Of a stretch of DNA of 35,587 nt, positions 15,833 to 25,300 are shown in pieces. Both the position numbers and the translations under genes were made by a program. The notes beneath the pieces were generated by a model. That model worked only from the letters and a program-made list of their open reading frames with translations. It had not been told where the DNA came from and ran no database searches. The DNA is from Candidatus Woesearchaeota archaeon (GTDB taxonomy: Archaea > Nanobdellota > Nanobdellia > Woesearchaeales > JAGWAF01), in NCBI GenBank assembly GCA_016211165.1, contig JACQSU010000086.1:1-35587 (forward strand), written 5' to 3'. How positions within the stretch are numbered: the first letter of the stretch is position 1; the number at the start of each line of letters is the position of its first letter.

Positions 15833-17188
15833 ATGAGCACCAGTAACCTTGTTCGCCGAAGCCAAATCAGCTGGGCGATCATCCTCACCATCTTTTTTCT
15901 TATCCTCTTTGCGATGCTTCTCTACCTCTTGTCATCCTACATGCAAGCCGGAGCAGACCTAAGCCTTATCCGAGGACAACTTAGCGAGACAGAACTCGTC
16001 CCACTCAAAGAGCATATCCAAGACTGTCTGGACCTTGCCAGTCGCAAAGGCCTTATTCTCGCAGGCAAACACGGAGGCGTCATCTACACAAGCCAAGGAG
16101 GACCCACACCGGACCCTCCTCCTACGTCCCTTGGAGAGGACTATCTGCTCTATGAAGGTGACATCATCCCCTATGCAGTCGTACCTTTCAGAGGCACTTT
16201 AGGCGGAGGATCATTTCGATACGCTGCAGAACCACCAGAATATCCCTGGGACGGATTCCCAGAATATCAACCACCCTGCGACACCACCTGTCCACCGCCC
16301 ACTACCAGCACCAAAGGCCTAAGCGGATACAACCTCCTTACCAGCCTGCCAAAACTCTTCACTGTCTCCATGCAAGACCAACTGGAACGCTACATCCATA
16401 ACACCACCCTCACATGCATCGACTGGAACCAATTCACCACTCTTGCAACATCCGCAGGCAACTCAAGCCTTCATGTCATCATCACCCACGCAAGCACGAT
16501 CATATCCTTCGAATACCCCCTCGTGATCACCAATACCATAACCGGCGCACAGGGCCGTATCCGCGATTTTCTCATCGAGTATCCTGTGCGCCTTGGACAG
16601 ATGATCAACTTCACAAGCGACACACTCGATGATGAAGTCTCCACACTCGAATTCAACCTTAACGCAAGCACTGTAGAAACCCTCACGTTTGAACGACGCG
16701 ACCACATCCACAATCTTGACTACATTATCATTACATCTGATCCTCAAAGCACCATACTTGAAACTCCGTATGAGCTGCGCTTTGCCATACGCAACCGCCG
16801 CCCCGCCCTCTTCTTACTCAATGACTCGCGTCACAGAACCCTCAACACATTTGTGATCTGTGGCGGCAAAGACTCCAATCAAAACTATGACCCACCCATC
16901 ATTTTTCTAACCCAGAACCAAGCACAATTGTGCATTCAAAACGGCAATGGATGCAACCCATCGTCCACCTGCGCAATACTTAACGCCATCGACCCGGACG
17001 ACAACCCTCTTACATATACATACCAACTTGACACGCCAGAACCCACAAACGCCACAACAATAGTGAGCGAAGCAACACTGATTCTTTTGCAAGCCACCAA
17101 TCAACGATTAGGAATCATGGTGAATGTCACCGACGGACAACATGCAGATAGCCAAACGCTCCGCTTCCGCACCACACGCATCCCCTAA
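15833..17188 (+). CDS. Pilin-like membrane protein, paralogue A
   Basis: A 451-residue protein with a short basic leader and pilin-like junction (LVRRSQIS), then a membrane helix (about 13-36: WAIILTIFFLILFAMLLYLL). The leader resembles archaeal class III signal peptides, a plausible substrate of the A24 peptidase at 4488. The outer part starts SETELVPLKEHIQDCLDLAS, a motif common to large DPANN pilin-like proteins (from memory). It then has PPEYPWDGFPEYQPPC, a conserved ETPYELRFAIRNRRPALFLL and an Ig-like C-terminus with DPDDNPLTYTYQLD. The protein at 20949 is a clear full-length paralogue. Probably an envelope or pilus-like fibre subunit; the exact role is unknown. Confidence 0.78.
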   Translation: MSTSNLVRRSQISWAIILTIFFLILFAMLLYLLSSYMQAGADLSLIRGQLSETELVPLKEHIQDCLDLASRKGLILAGKHGGVIYTSQGGPTPDPPPTSLGEDYLLYEGDIIPYAVVPFRGTLGGGSFRYAAEPPEYPWDGFPEYQPPCDTTCPPPTTSTKGLSGYNLLTSLPKLFTVSMQDQLERYIHNTTLTCIDWNQFTTLATSAGNSSLHVIITHASTIISFEYPLVITNTITGAQGRIRDFLIEYPVRLGQMINFTSDTLDDEVSTLEFNLNASTVETLTFERRDHIHNLDYIIITSDPQSTILETPYELRFAIRNRRPALFLLNDSRHRTLNTFVICGGKDSNQNYDPPIIFLTQNQAQLCIQNGNGCNPSSTCAILNAIDPDDNPLTYTYQLDTPEPTNATTIVSEATLILLQATNQRLGIMVNVTDGQHADSQTLRFRTTRIP

Positions 17189-17200
17189 TCAACAACAACA

Positions 17201-17209
17201 TATATAAAT
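17201..17209 (+). promoter_or_regulatory. TATA box for the second surface block
   Basis: tatataaat is centred 26 bp before the GTG at 17231, which supports both a leaderless transcript and the GTG start. Confidence 0.6.
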
Positions 17210-17230
17210 GATCCAGACGGTATAATTGAC

Positions 17231-17992
17231 GTGGCAACTACACACCGAACATTGCGCGATGTGCCGCTCACCTATGCAATTCTTGGAATCCTTGTATTAC
17301 TGCTTCCGATTTACTACGCACTCCTTGACGGACTGCCACGCACAGGTTCCCCTACAGGCGCGCAAACAGCAGAGACACCTGCACAACCTGCAGGAGCAGA
17401 ACCAGCATGCCCCACATTCCCAGCAGGAGGAATGGGCGGGGGATGCAGACTCCTTGGCAATGGAGTCATCAATGTTCCAGCAGAATGCCTCCTCCCATCA
17501 GGATGCACGCTACGCATGAGCAGCACACAATCCACCCCAATTCCACCATGGGGGCAAGGAAGCGGACCAGCATACCGCACATCACAGATTCGCTATGCAC
17601 AGGACCCCACAAGCAACCTGGTCACGCTTGAAGGAAGCCTTATTCAAATTCCTTATTATTCTTATAATCCCTTTTTGAGCTATCCGCAAAGTATTCCCAA
17701 CTACTACATCACTCAGGCGATCCGAGAATCATATAACTTCGTCCCTGGAGGAGGTGTGCCCAGCGAACCGTCCCTTATGACCATGCTCCAAGGAGCAGGC
17801 AGCAGCGAATCCAAAAGCATCCGCTTCCTATACTCTGGGAGTGGAAGCATCTATTATGGAGGTAACATATACGATCTTTTCTGCCAACTAGTTATTGACG
17901 GCGCTCTTGAAAACTCACCACTCCAATTTAACGTCCTCCCTGCGCCAGGAAAGTCCACCCCTCCAATCTGCAATCTGTATGTCTGCCCATGA
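17231..17992 (+). CDS. Membrane-anchored extracellular protein, unknown family
   Basis: A 253-residue protein beginning with GTG. That start is chosen because it lies 26 bp from a strong TATA box and no ATG precedes the membrane helix. Residues about 14-34 form a membrane segment (TYAILGILVLLLPIYYALL). A Pro/Ala/Thr linker follows, then a Gly/Ser/Tyr-rich outer domain with a few Cys (including CRLLGNG, AECLLPSGC and a C-terminal CNLYVCP). I do not recognise the family. It is the first gene of the second surface block and shares an ATGA overlap with the 986-residue paralogue of the large Cys-rich protein, so it may anchor or partner it. Confidence 0.7.
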   Translation: MATTHRTLRDVPLTYAILGILVLLLPIYYALLDGLPRTGSPTGAQTAETPAQPAGAEPACPTFPAGGMGGGCRLLGNGVINVPAECLLPSGCTLRMSSTQSTPIPPWGQGSGPAYRTSQIRYAQDPTSNLVTLEGSLIQIPYYSYNPFLSYPQSIPNYYITQAIRESYNFVPGGGVPSEPSLMTMLQGAGSSESKSIRFLYSGSGSIYYGGNIYDLFCQLVIDGALENSPLQFNVLPAPGKSTPPICNLYVCP

Positions 17993-20949
17993 GTAAAACC
18001 GACGTGGAGAACCTTGAAAAATTCGGCCTCGCCTCGTTTTCTCAAGATTCTTCTCTGCAATCCCTGGTTATCATCAGCATCACCATCCTTGCCTGTGCTA
18101 GTACAACATCAGCACAACTCACCATGGAACTTGTCTATCCTAATGGCAGCAGCACTGGCACAAACACCACCTGCCCTGACTTTTTTACCTGCATGAACAA
18201 CCTCAACACCTCCATGGTCTGCGACCAAGAAGGCATCTACAATGCAAGCTACACCATCGGAGGACTCAGCAGCACATTCCCAGCATACCCAGTCTGCTAC
18301 TCATTCAAAGGATACTGCAAAGGAGCAGGAGCAACACCCTACGCATGCTTTCCCAACCGCATCGTCGAATGGTCTGACACATCCAACCTCTGCTGCGGCG
18401 CACGACCACCAACACAATGCGGCAAGAACCTGGGCACAACAACATGCGCAAATCCAGGAGGATCACCTGATGTATGGAGCATCGTAAACCCCACAACCAC
18501 GATAGGCGAGGTCGTGCGCGTCGCATGCGCCGACGGAACACTGCTTAGCAATGGCAACACATTCCTTGCCTGCGCAGACACCACCAAACTCGCATCATCA
18601 TACCCCCTGCTTGCTGTTGCGCAGATTGGCAAACCAGGCCGCACACTTCCCAACCACGGATTCATCTGCGCAGAAGAGGACCCTACACGAAACAACAGCA
18701 TCCTTGCCATCCACGAATGCACTGGAGGGGAACCAGGATACGGCGCTGGAGCCAGCGGCTCAAGCACAGGAGAGCGCATCACGCTTGGAGAACTCTTTTC
18801 CGCGAGCATCGGACGTGATGACACGCTATCTGTCAGCGCCCAACGCAACATCAACCCTGCCCAAGGACGCATCAGCGCCATCATCATCACACGCTGGCCT
18901 GGCAGTGAAGATCTGACACGCACACTAATAAGCGCACGCGAGAGCGACACCAAACACCTTGACATCATCAAAAGCAAGAATACCCTCACATGCAGCACTA
19001 CCAACGGCGCAACAACACACTCCGCTCTGGTCAACATCTCCACATGGGCACCCAACGAACCCCACATCATCGAGATGATCTACGGACCAGCAGGCATCAA
19101 CTGCACTGTCGATATGGGCGCATCAAGCAAGACACAAACCTACACACCCATCAATCCATTAACACTCACCATCGGATCAGCACACGGCCAAGCGCAGAAA
19201 TTTAACGCAGACATCAACATCAGCATCAATAATCTTCTCACAAGCGACACACATTACTGCGCAAATGACGCCCAATGGGTCATCGACTTGGACACCAAAA
19301 ACCAAGAAACCTGCACACGCGCACACCTTGCCTGGACAGGAAGCAAATGCTGCTCAGAACACGAAGACCTGCCCTACGAATCCTACAATGACCCGGATCC
19401 TGAAGACTATGACCCAAGCGCAAGCGGCGCCTGTTACCAGAGCCAACACACCCAAAACGGCAAGATCCTGCACAATGGCAGCGTCGCACTCCGCCTTGGC
19501 CAATTCGTCGGTTGCGACCTTGAAACACACAACCAAAGCCTTCTCCGCATCAATGATACCCATACCAATACCACACTCATCGCTGACAAACCCGCCTGCA
19601 CAACCCTTTTTAATCTCTCCAAAGGCATTGTCAACCCTGTTGTCTGCGGGCTTGATGGCAAATGGAATTTCACAAACAACCTTGTACAACACCACCTTGC
19701 TCCCACACCACAAGAAATACTCAACGCACTTGACCCAAGCAATACACAGCGCCGGAGCCCCTCTGGCTGCTGCCCACAACTATCATGCTGGGATGGCAAA
19801 CGCTGCATCGCAAATCAAAAAGACGACAGCAAAACACCAAGCATTGCAGGATATCGCTGCATCGACGGAAACTGGCGCATCCAAGCCCAGCGCACGACAT
19901 TTGACCGATCAGACACAGGATTCTGCCCCAGAGATGACCAATGCCTTATCAAAAGCAATGGCAACCCAAGCCTTAATGACCAACCGCTTCGCCATAATCT
20001 CACCGACCCAACCAAAGGACCTGCCTGCATTGCAGACGGACAACACGTCCTACAAAAAGGCGTGCTAGGCGACTTTAGCGGCACATACTGTCAAAACGGC
20101 ACGTGGACAACACGAACAAAGACACTTGCACTTCATCTTATGGACCACGCCGAAACCACCAGCGCAGGAACCTGGGCAATGTTCTGCGACACATACGAAA
20201 ACGCGCTCACGTTTGTCTCTGACATCCCTGGCGTATCGGATGTGAGCGGCCTTTTGCGTGAATGCACCACAGAAGGACAACAAACACCCTGCGTCAACGA
20301 ATTCTGTGTCCTCAAATACAATCGCGGCGTTGCATGGGGCGTTAGCCTTAACAAACCCATCAATGACCCGACCAAAAGCTTCCTTATAGCGCTTGGACTA
20401 GCGTCCACAAGCTGCAATCAACACATCCTTCCCATAGCAGACAACCAATTCCACGACTGCAGCCAAGGCGTGTGGTACAACCAAGGACAAAACAGCATCA
20501 TATATCTCCCTATCACAGACCAACTCCCCCCACGCCCAACACCCACAATCATAGCTTCACAAGACCCCACGCTGACCACACGCCTCACACCCATCACCAC
20601 CCTTGCACAATCAGCGCTCACACAAGAACTTGCCAATATCACCGCACACACAACGCTTCTTGAACACCTCTACATCAATCGCATCACATCACGCGACATG
20701 ATCGCATTCATCGAAACCCAAGCAAGCCGCGGCGCCGAAAGCACATACCTCGGCGCCACCTACGCACACGTCAACTTCACCGACATCAGCGGCCTTAGCG
20801 GATGCACACTCATCAACAGCAAGATCACCACTGACCTTGCCACTGCATGCACAAATATAAGCAACACACTTACATTCATCGGATTCCAAACACCAGGAGG
20901 AGGAAACCTCGACAGCATCTGGCCTGATGTCTCTGCAAAACTCCGATAA
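17989..20949 (+). CDS. Large Cys-rich secreted protein, paralogue B
   Basis: A 986-residue paralogue of the protein at 9791. Shared landmarks in the same order: DLTRT/DLTRV in a ConA-like sandwich, DAQWVIDLDTK, WTGSKCCSEHEDLPYESYND, CCPQLSCWDGKRC and CVNEFCVLKYNRGVAWG. The two genes even share short identical DNA stretches there. Its N-terminus differs. An extension of about 22 residues (SKTDVENLEKFGLASFSQDS) precedes the signal helix (IISITILACASTTSA) and is encoded by a DNA hairpin (18006-18053). In the 9791 gene a similar hairpin is untranslated. The gene overlaps its neighbours by ATGA (upstream) and TAATG (downstream), so translation is coupled. Predicted to be exported and glycosylated (many NxT); no catalytic motif seen. 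Confidence 0.78.
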   Translation: MSKTDVENLEKFGLASFSQDSSLQSLVIISITILACASTTSAQLTMELVYPNGSSTGTNTTCPDFFTCMNNLNTSMVCDQEGIYNASYTIGGLSSTFPAYPVCYSFKGYCKGAGATPYACFPNRIVEWSDTSNLCCGARPPTQCGKNLGTTTCANPGGSPDVWSIVNPTTTIGEVVRVACADGTLLSNGNTFLACADTTKLASSYPLLAVAQIGKPGRTLPNHGFICAEEDPTRNNSILAIHECTGGEPGYGAGASGSSTGERITLGELFSASIGRDDTLSVSAQRNINPAQGRISAIIITRWPGSEDLTRTLISARESDTKHLDIIKSKNTLTCSTTNGATTHSALVNISTWAPNEPHIIEMIYGPAGINCTVDMGASSKTQTYTPINPLTLTIGSAHGQAQKFNADINISINNLLTSDTHYCANDAQWVIDLDTKNQETCTRAHLAWTGSKCCSEHEDLPYESYNDPDPEDYDPSASGACYQSQHTQNGKILHNGSVALRLGQFVGCDLETHNQSLLRINDTHTNTTLIADKPACTTLFNLSKGIVNPVVCGLDGKWNFTNNLVQHHLAPTPQEILNALDPSNTQRRSPSGCCPQLSCWDGKRCIANQKDDSKTPSIAGYRCIDGNWRIQAQRTTFDRSDTGFCPRDDQCLIKSNGNPSLNDQPLRHNLTDPTKGPACIADGQHVLQKGVLGDFSGTYCQNGTWTTRTKTLALHLMDHAETTSAGTWAMFCDTYENALTFVSDIPGVSDVSGLLRECTTEGQQTPCVNEFCVLKYNRGVAWGVSLNKPINDPTKSFLIALGLASTSCNQHILPIADNQFHDCSQGVWYNQGQNSIIYLPITDQLPPRPTPTIIASQDPTLTTRLTPITTLAQSALTQELANITAHTTLLEHLYINRITSRDMIAFIETQASRGAESTYLGATYAHVNFTDISGLSGCTLINSKITTDLATACTNISNTLTFIGFQTPGGGNLDSIWPDVSAKLR
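18006..18053 (+). repeat. Cistron-start hairpin, copy 2
   Basis: The left arm (18006-18021, ggagaaccttgaaaaa) pairs with the right arm (18036-18053, ending tctcaagattcttc), with one mismatch and a one-base bulge. The core ttcggcctcgcctc has its own GGC-CTC-GCC tip. It lies within the first 22 codons of the 986-residue protein and encodes ENLEKFGLASFSQDS. Confidence 0.75.
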
Positions 20950-22352
20950 TGATCATGAAAAACTCTGAAAAACTCGGCTCCGCCTCATTTTTTCAGAGTT
21001 TTCTATCCTCACGCGCACAAGTGAGCGGCATGCTCATCCTTGCAACCCTCCTTGTCTTCTTCTTTGCCGCACTCTACTATATCACCACGACATACATCCG
21101 ATCGACTGGCGAAGCGACAATATCCAGGCAACAACTTAGCGAAACCGAACTTGTCCCCCTGCGCACGCATATTCAAGACTGCCTTGATCTTGCCAGCAGA
21201 AACGGGCTTGCACTCGCCGGATTCCAAGGCGGACTCATCTACCGCAGCCAACAAGGACCGCATCCAGACCCGAATCAAGCCGACCTAGGATACACATACC
21301 TCACCTACGACGGAAAAAACCTTCCCTACGCCATTATCCCACCCCAAGAAACCCTTGGACCATACCAAAGCGACCCACCGGAATACCCGTGGGACGGATT
21401 CCCGGAATACCAAGCGCCCTGCACCGAGACCTGTCCTGGACGAATCAACCTAACCAAAGCATTCGCAGGATACAATCTCCTCACCAAACTCGGAAAGAAC
21501 TTCAGCATCTCAATGCAGGACCAACTCGAAGACTACATCCTCACCAAAACCACCACCTGCATCGACTGGCAACAATTCACAAACAAAAACCTCGAATTCT
21601 CAAAAGGCACACCAATGCTCAACGTAAGCATTGCGCAGGCAAGCACCATCATCACGCTCGACTACCCCATCGAGGCAACAAACACCATCACAGGAGCACA
21701 CGCAACACTTCGCGCATTTGCCATCGAATACACTGTACGCCTTGGACAAATGATCAGTTTTACCAGCGACATCATCGACGCAGACATATCCGACCTTGCA
21801 TTTAATCTTAGCGCAAGCGCGGCCGAGAGCCTCACCTTTGAACGCAAGAACCGCATCAGAGGACTCGACTATGTCATCATCACCACAGACCCACACAGCA
21901 CCATCCTCGAAACACCCTACGAACTCCGATTCGCCATCCGCAACCGAAGACCAGCACTCTACTTACTTAATGACTCCACACACCCTGAAATCAACACGTT
22001 CATCATCTGCGGGAGCAAGGACGCGGATGGCAACTACGACCCGCCCAAACTCTCCATCAGAGAATCACCCACCCAATTCTGCATTATCAATGGCGCAGGA
22101 TGCGACCCCACAGGCATATGCGCGCCCCTCAATGCCCTGGACCCTGACGATAATCCCCCCCTATACACTTATAAACTCGACAATCCCGAGAGCACGGCAC
22201 CAACCAGCGGCCAAACCACAGTGAGCGAAGGCACACTTGCATTTTTGCAACTCAACAATGAACGTCTCGAACTGACTGTGAACGTCACAGACGGAGAACA
22301 CGCGGACAGCCAAACACTCCGCTTCCCAGCAACACTCATCGCACGCACATGA
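20949..22352 (+). CDS. Pilin-like membrane protein, paralogue B
   Basis: A 467-residue paralogue of the 451-residue protein at 15833. It shares SETELVPLRTHIQDCLDLAS, PPEYPWDGFPEYQAPC, SMQDQLEDYI, ETPYELRFAIRNRRPALYLL and the DPDDNPPLYTYKLD Ig-like ending. The pilin-like junction SSRAQVSG precedes the membrane helix (MLILATLLVFFFAALYYI). Compared with paralogue A it carries an N-terminal extension, MIMKNSEKLGSASFFQSFL, encoded by the hairpin at 20957-21003. If the A24 peptidase cuts at RA-QV, this extension is discarded. The start overlaps the previous stop (TAATG) and the stop overlaps the next start (ATGA), so it is made together with the proteins on either side. Confidence 0.8.
   Translation: MIMKNSEKLGSASFFQSFLSSRAQVSGMLILATLLVFFFAALYYITTTYIRSTGEATISRQQLSETELVPLRTHIQDCLDLASRNGLALAGFQGGLIYRSQQGPHPDPNQADLGYTYLTYDGKNLPYAIIPPQETLGPYQSDPPEYPWDGFPEYQAPCTETCPGRINLTKAFAGYNLLTKLGKNFSISMQDQLEDYILTKTTTCIDWQQFTNKNLEFSKGTPMLNVSIAQASTIITLDYPIEATNTITGAHATLRAFAIEYTVRLGQMISFTSDIIDADISDLAFNLSASAAESLTFERKNRIRGLDYVIITTDPHSTILETPYELRFAIRNRRPALYLLNDSTHPEINTFIICGSKDADGNYDPPKLSIRESPTQFCIINGAGCDPTGICAPLNALDPDDNPPLYTYKLDNPESTAPTSGQTTVSEGTLAFLQLNNERLELTVNVTDGEHADSQTLRFPATLIART
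20957..21003 (+). repeat. Cistron-start hairpin, copy 3
   Basis: This is the best-formed copy. gaaaaactctgaaaaa (20957-20972) pairs with ttttttcagagttttc (20988-21003), 15 pairs with one bulge, around the core ctcggctccgcctc with a GGC-TCC-GCC tip. It is fully inside codons 3-18 of the 467-residue protein. Confidence 0.85.
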
Positions 22353-25300
22353 CACGCAACCCCATCCTGTGGACCCTGACTATTGCGGCACTTCTTGCCA
22401 TCATCGCGCTTTACGCATCAGCAGCAAATATCTGCTGCTGCAACCCTGCGGGCCTTGCGCAAACACCCGGAGTCCTGCAATCCGGACAAGCCCCACCACT
22501 GGGATGCGACACAGCCGCAAACTTCACTGAATTCCTACCAGTCGTCGAATCCCTTGACGTGAACTTCAACACCATCTGCCTTACTGTATGCAACGAAAGC
22601 AGACAACCACCCATCCTCATCAATGTCACACTCGAATGCGGCAACCCAGAATTCCGACCACCAGCAAGCAACCTTAACATCAAACCCATCCAAGGAGCAC
22701 GAGCCTTTGAACTCACCTGGAAAACAAACTGCACATCATACATCGAGTCGTATAGCATCGGCAGATGCGAAGGCATCGACTGCAGACCAGCGAACTTCCT
22801 TGACCTGGGACTCTTTGCCGAAGACAATATCACATCAATCGAGAAACGATTCATCGATGATGATCCACTACTTGAATACTTCACCAACTACACATACCAA
22901 CTCATCGTCAATTACAAAGGATTCGGACCAAGCCCAGCAGCAGTAGGCATCATCGAAAGCGGCGACATCGAATGCGACGGACGCACCACGGACCAGCAAT
23001 TCTGCATCAATGGCAAAGACTTCTACTTGCGACCATTTGAAATCTACCTCAAACAATTCGGCTATGGACCACTCCCCGGCATCCGCTTCCGCACCAGATA
23101 CGAAGACACCGTTGACCTTGCCTTCTTTGGAAGAAACCGACGCGCCTACCAATGCACAACAACCAATGAACTCACCCAAACCCGGGACTGCAGCCAAGAA
23201 GGATTCTGCATCATCCGCAACAATATCCCAATGTGCGTACAGGAAGAAAACTGCAAAAACGCAACCCAATTCGCCCTCGATGTCACCCAACAAAGCTGTG
23301 AAGGAAGCACATCAAGCCCACGCTACTGCTTTTTTGATCGCAGCAGAACACTCATCGACGACTGCTTTGGCTGCAGACCCGACCTTTTGTGCATCGACTA
23401 CAAGAGCAAGGGAGCCTGCGAGCGCGACAATTGCAAACTCGCCAACTGCGCATGGCGGGATGTCTTCCCATCCATCGGCATCGGCGTATGCGTCAATACC
23501 CAACAAAACAACTGCTTCCTATGCAACGCAACAGGCTCCTTTAACAGCCCCACAAACGCAAGCTTCAACCAAATCTTTGACACATGCATACGATCCCGAA
23601 GCGACGCGCTTAGCACAGAAAAATACCCCTGCTTTTTTAGCACCAAGGACGACGGCGGAAGCAGAAGCTGCACAGACGCGGACTGCACGGTTTTCACCCA
23701 AGCAGAATGCGGACGGCCAATAAACGGCATCCAACTTGACAATCTTAACAGACTCATCAGCAGATCAACAGATCCCTGCACTATCGGCGTATGCGACTTT
23801 GACCCGAGTGTAGGATGCGCCAAGAATGCAAATGCAAAAATCGACGTAGGATCTGACTTTAGAGACTGCGGATCACTTCCTGCAAACAAACAACGCGGAT
23901 GCGAACTCGACTACTTCCCGCCAACAACAACCATTGTCCCCACAAGCCCCACAAACCCTTCCCGCGTCGACGCGCTTAACATCACCCAACGGGACAAAGC
24001 AAACCTCACCACAGGAGCCGCGCTCATTGCGGACCGCGCCAAACGACTCAAAACAGCATTCTGCACCTACCCCACAGGCGGCACACCATGCACACAGATG
24101 AGGGACACAACCTCACCAGCGCTCCTGCTTAATGACCTTCTCTTACTTGATGGCACGGCAGTCGTCGCCAATCTTGTGGAAGGATCCAATACCATCCGAT
24201 TCTTTAGCGAAGACGCTGCCAAGAACCTTGAAATCATCAAAGAAGTCCGCTTTTCAGCCTGCGCCCGATGCCAGGGACCACGAATCATCGGAAAGAATGT
24301 AAGCAATGGCAAACTCGTGAATAGCATCTTCTTTACCAATGATCAACAACCCAAAGTCGCCTTGCAATTCAACGAACAAGCCACTATCATTGAAGCAATC
24401 TTTATCCAACCCATCGGACGCACAGTCCGCGTCACGCCCTCACGCCAGATCTTTACTAGCGAAAACCTCAACTACACCTTTGAGAGCATCGAATCACTTG
24501 CCGAATCAACATACACATTTCAAGTCAATGCAAAAGACAACCAAGACGTCCCCATGGACGAACCTGACACAACAACCATCATCATTGACCGCACACCACC
24601 ACGAATCAATGCCACAGGCAATCTCATTCCACTCGGACTTGCAACATTCAACACCGACACCATCGCCATCATCCTTAACTTCAGCGAAGAAATCGACATC
24701 CAAGACATTATCCTCTCCCGACTAGAAATCGATGACTTCAACACCAGAATTGTCGAAGCATCGCTACGCAATAACTTCACCATCTCCCCAACACACGCCA
24801 AGGCAACACTGCGCTTTAGCGACGGCCCACACACACTCCGCATCATCGCCACAGACCACGCATCAAACCCACTTGATCCAAACAAGGCACGATTTGATTT
24901 TATCATCTCCAAAGGCGCAAGCCGCATCCGTCTTCTCTCACCAGCATTTGGCGCATCCCCAAACTTTAGTTTCGATGTCGGCATTGAAACACTCGTGCCA
25001 ACAAAATGCCGATTCCTCTCCCGCCCGGGAACACTCATCCCCAATGACTTTTTGGACTGGCAAAAATTCGATGATAATGACGCATTCTCCACACGCCACA
25101 CCCTGGCAAGATACAGTGACATCACAGAACCAAACACCAAAACACCATTCCACGTCTTTTGCATGGATGGACAGAACCGACCAACAAAACAGGTATTCGA
25201 ACTCCAGGTCCAAAACAGCCCCCCGCGCATCCTCTCTGCGCTCGCAGACCCCAACCCCATCATCCAATTCCCATTGCGCACAACACTCAAAATCAACACA

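Noticed and set aside
18339-19070. 243-codon antisense frame in the 986-residue gene
   Set aside because: Low-complexity Arg/Val/Leu translation opposite a gene with a clear paralogue; a shadow.
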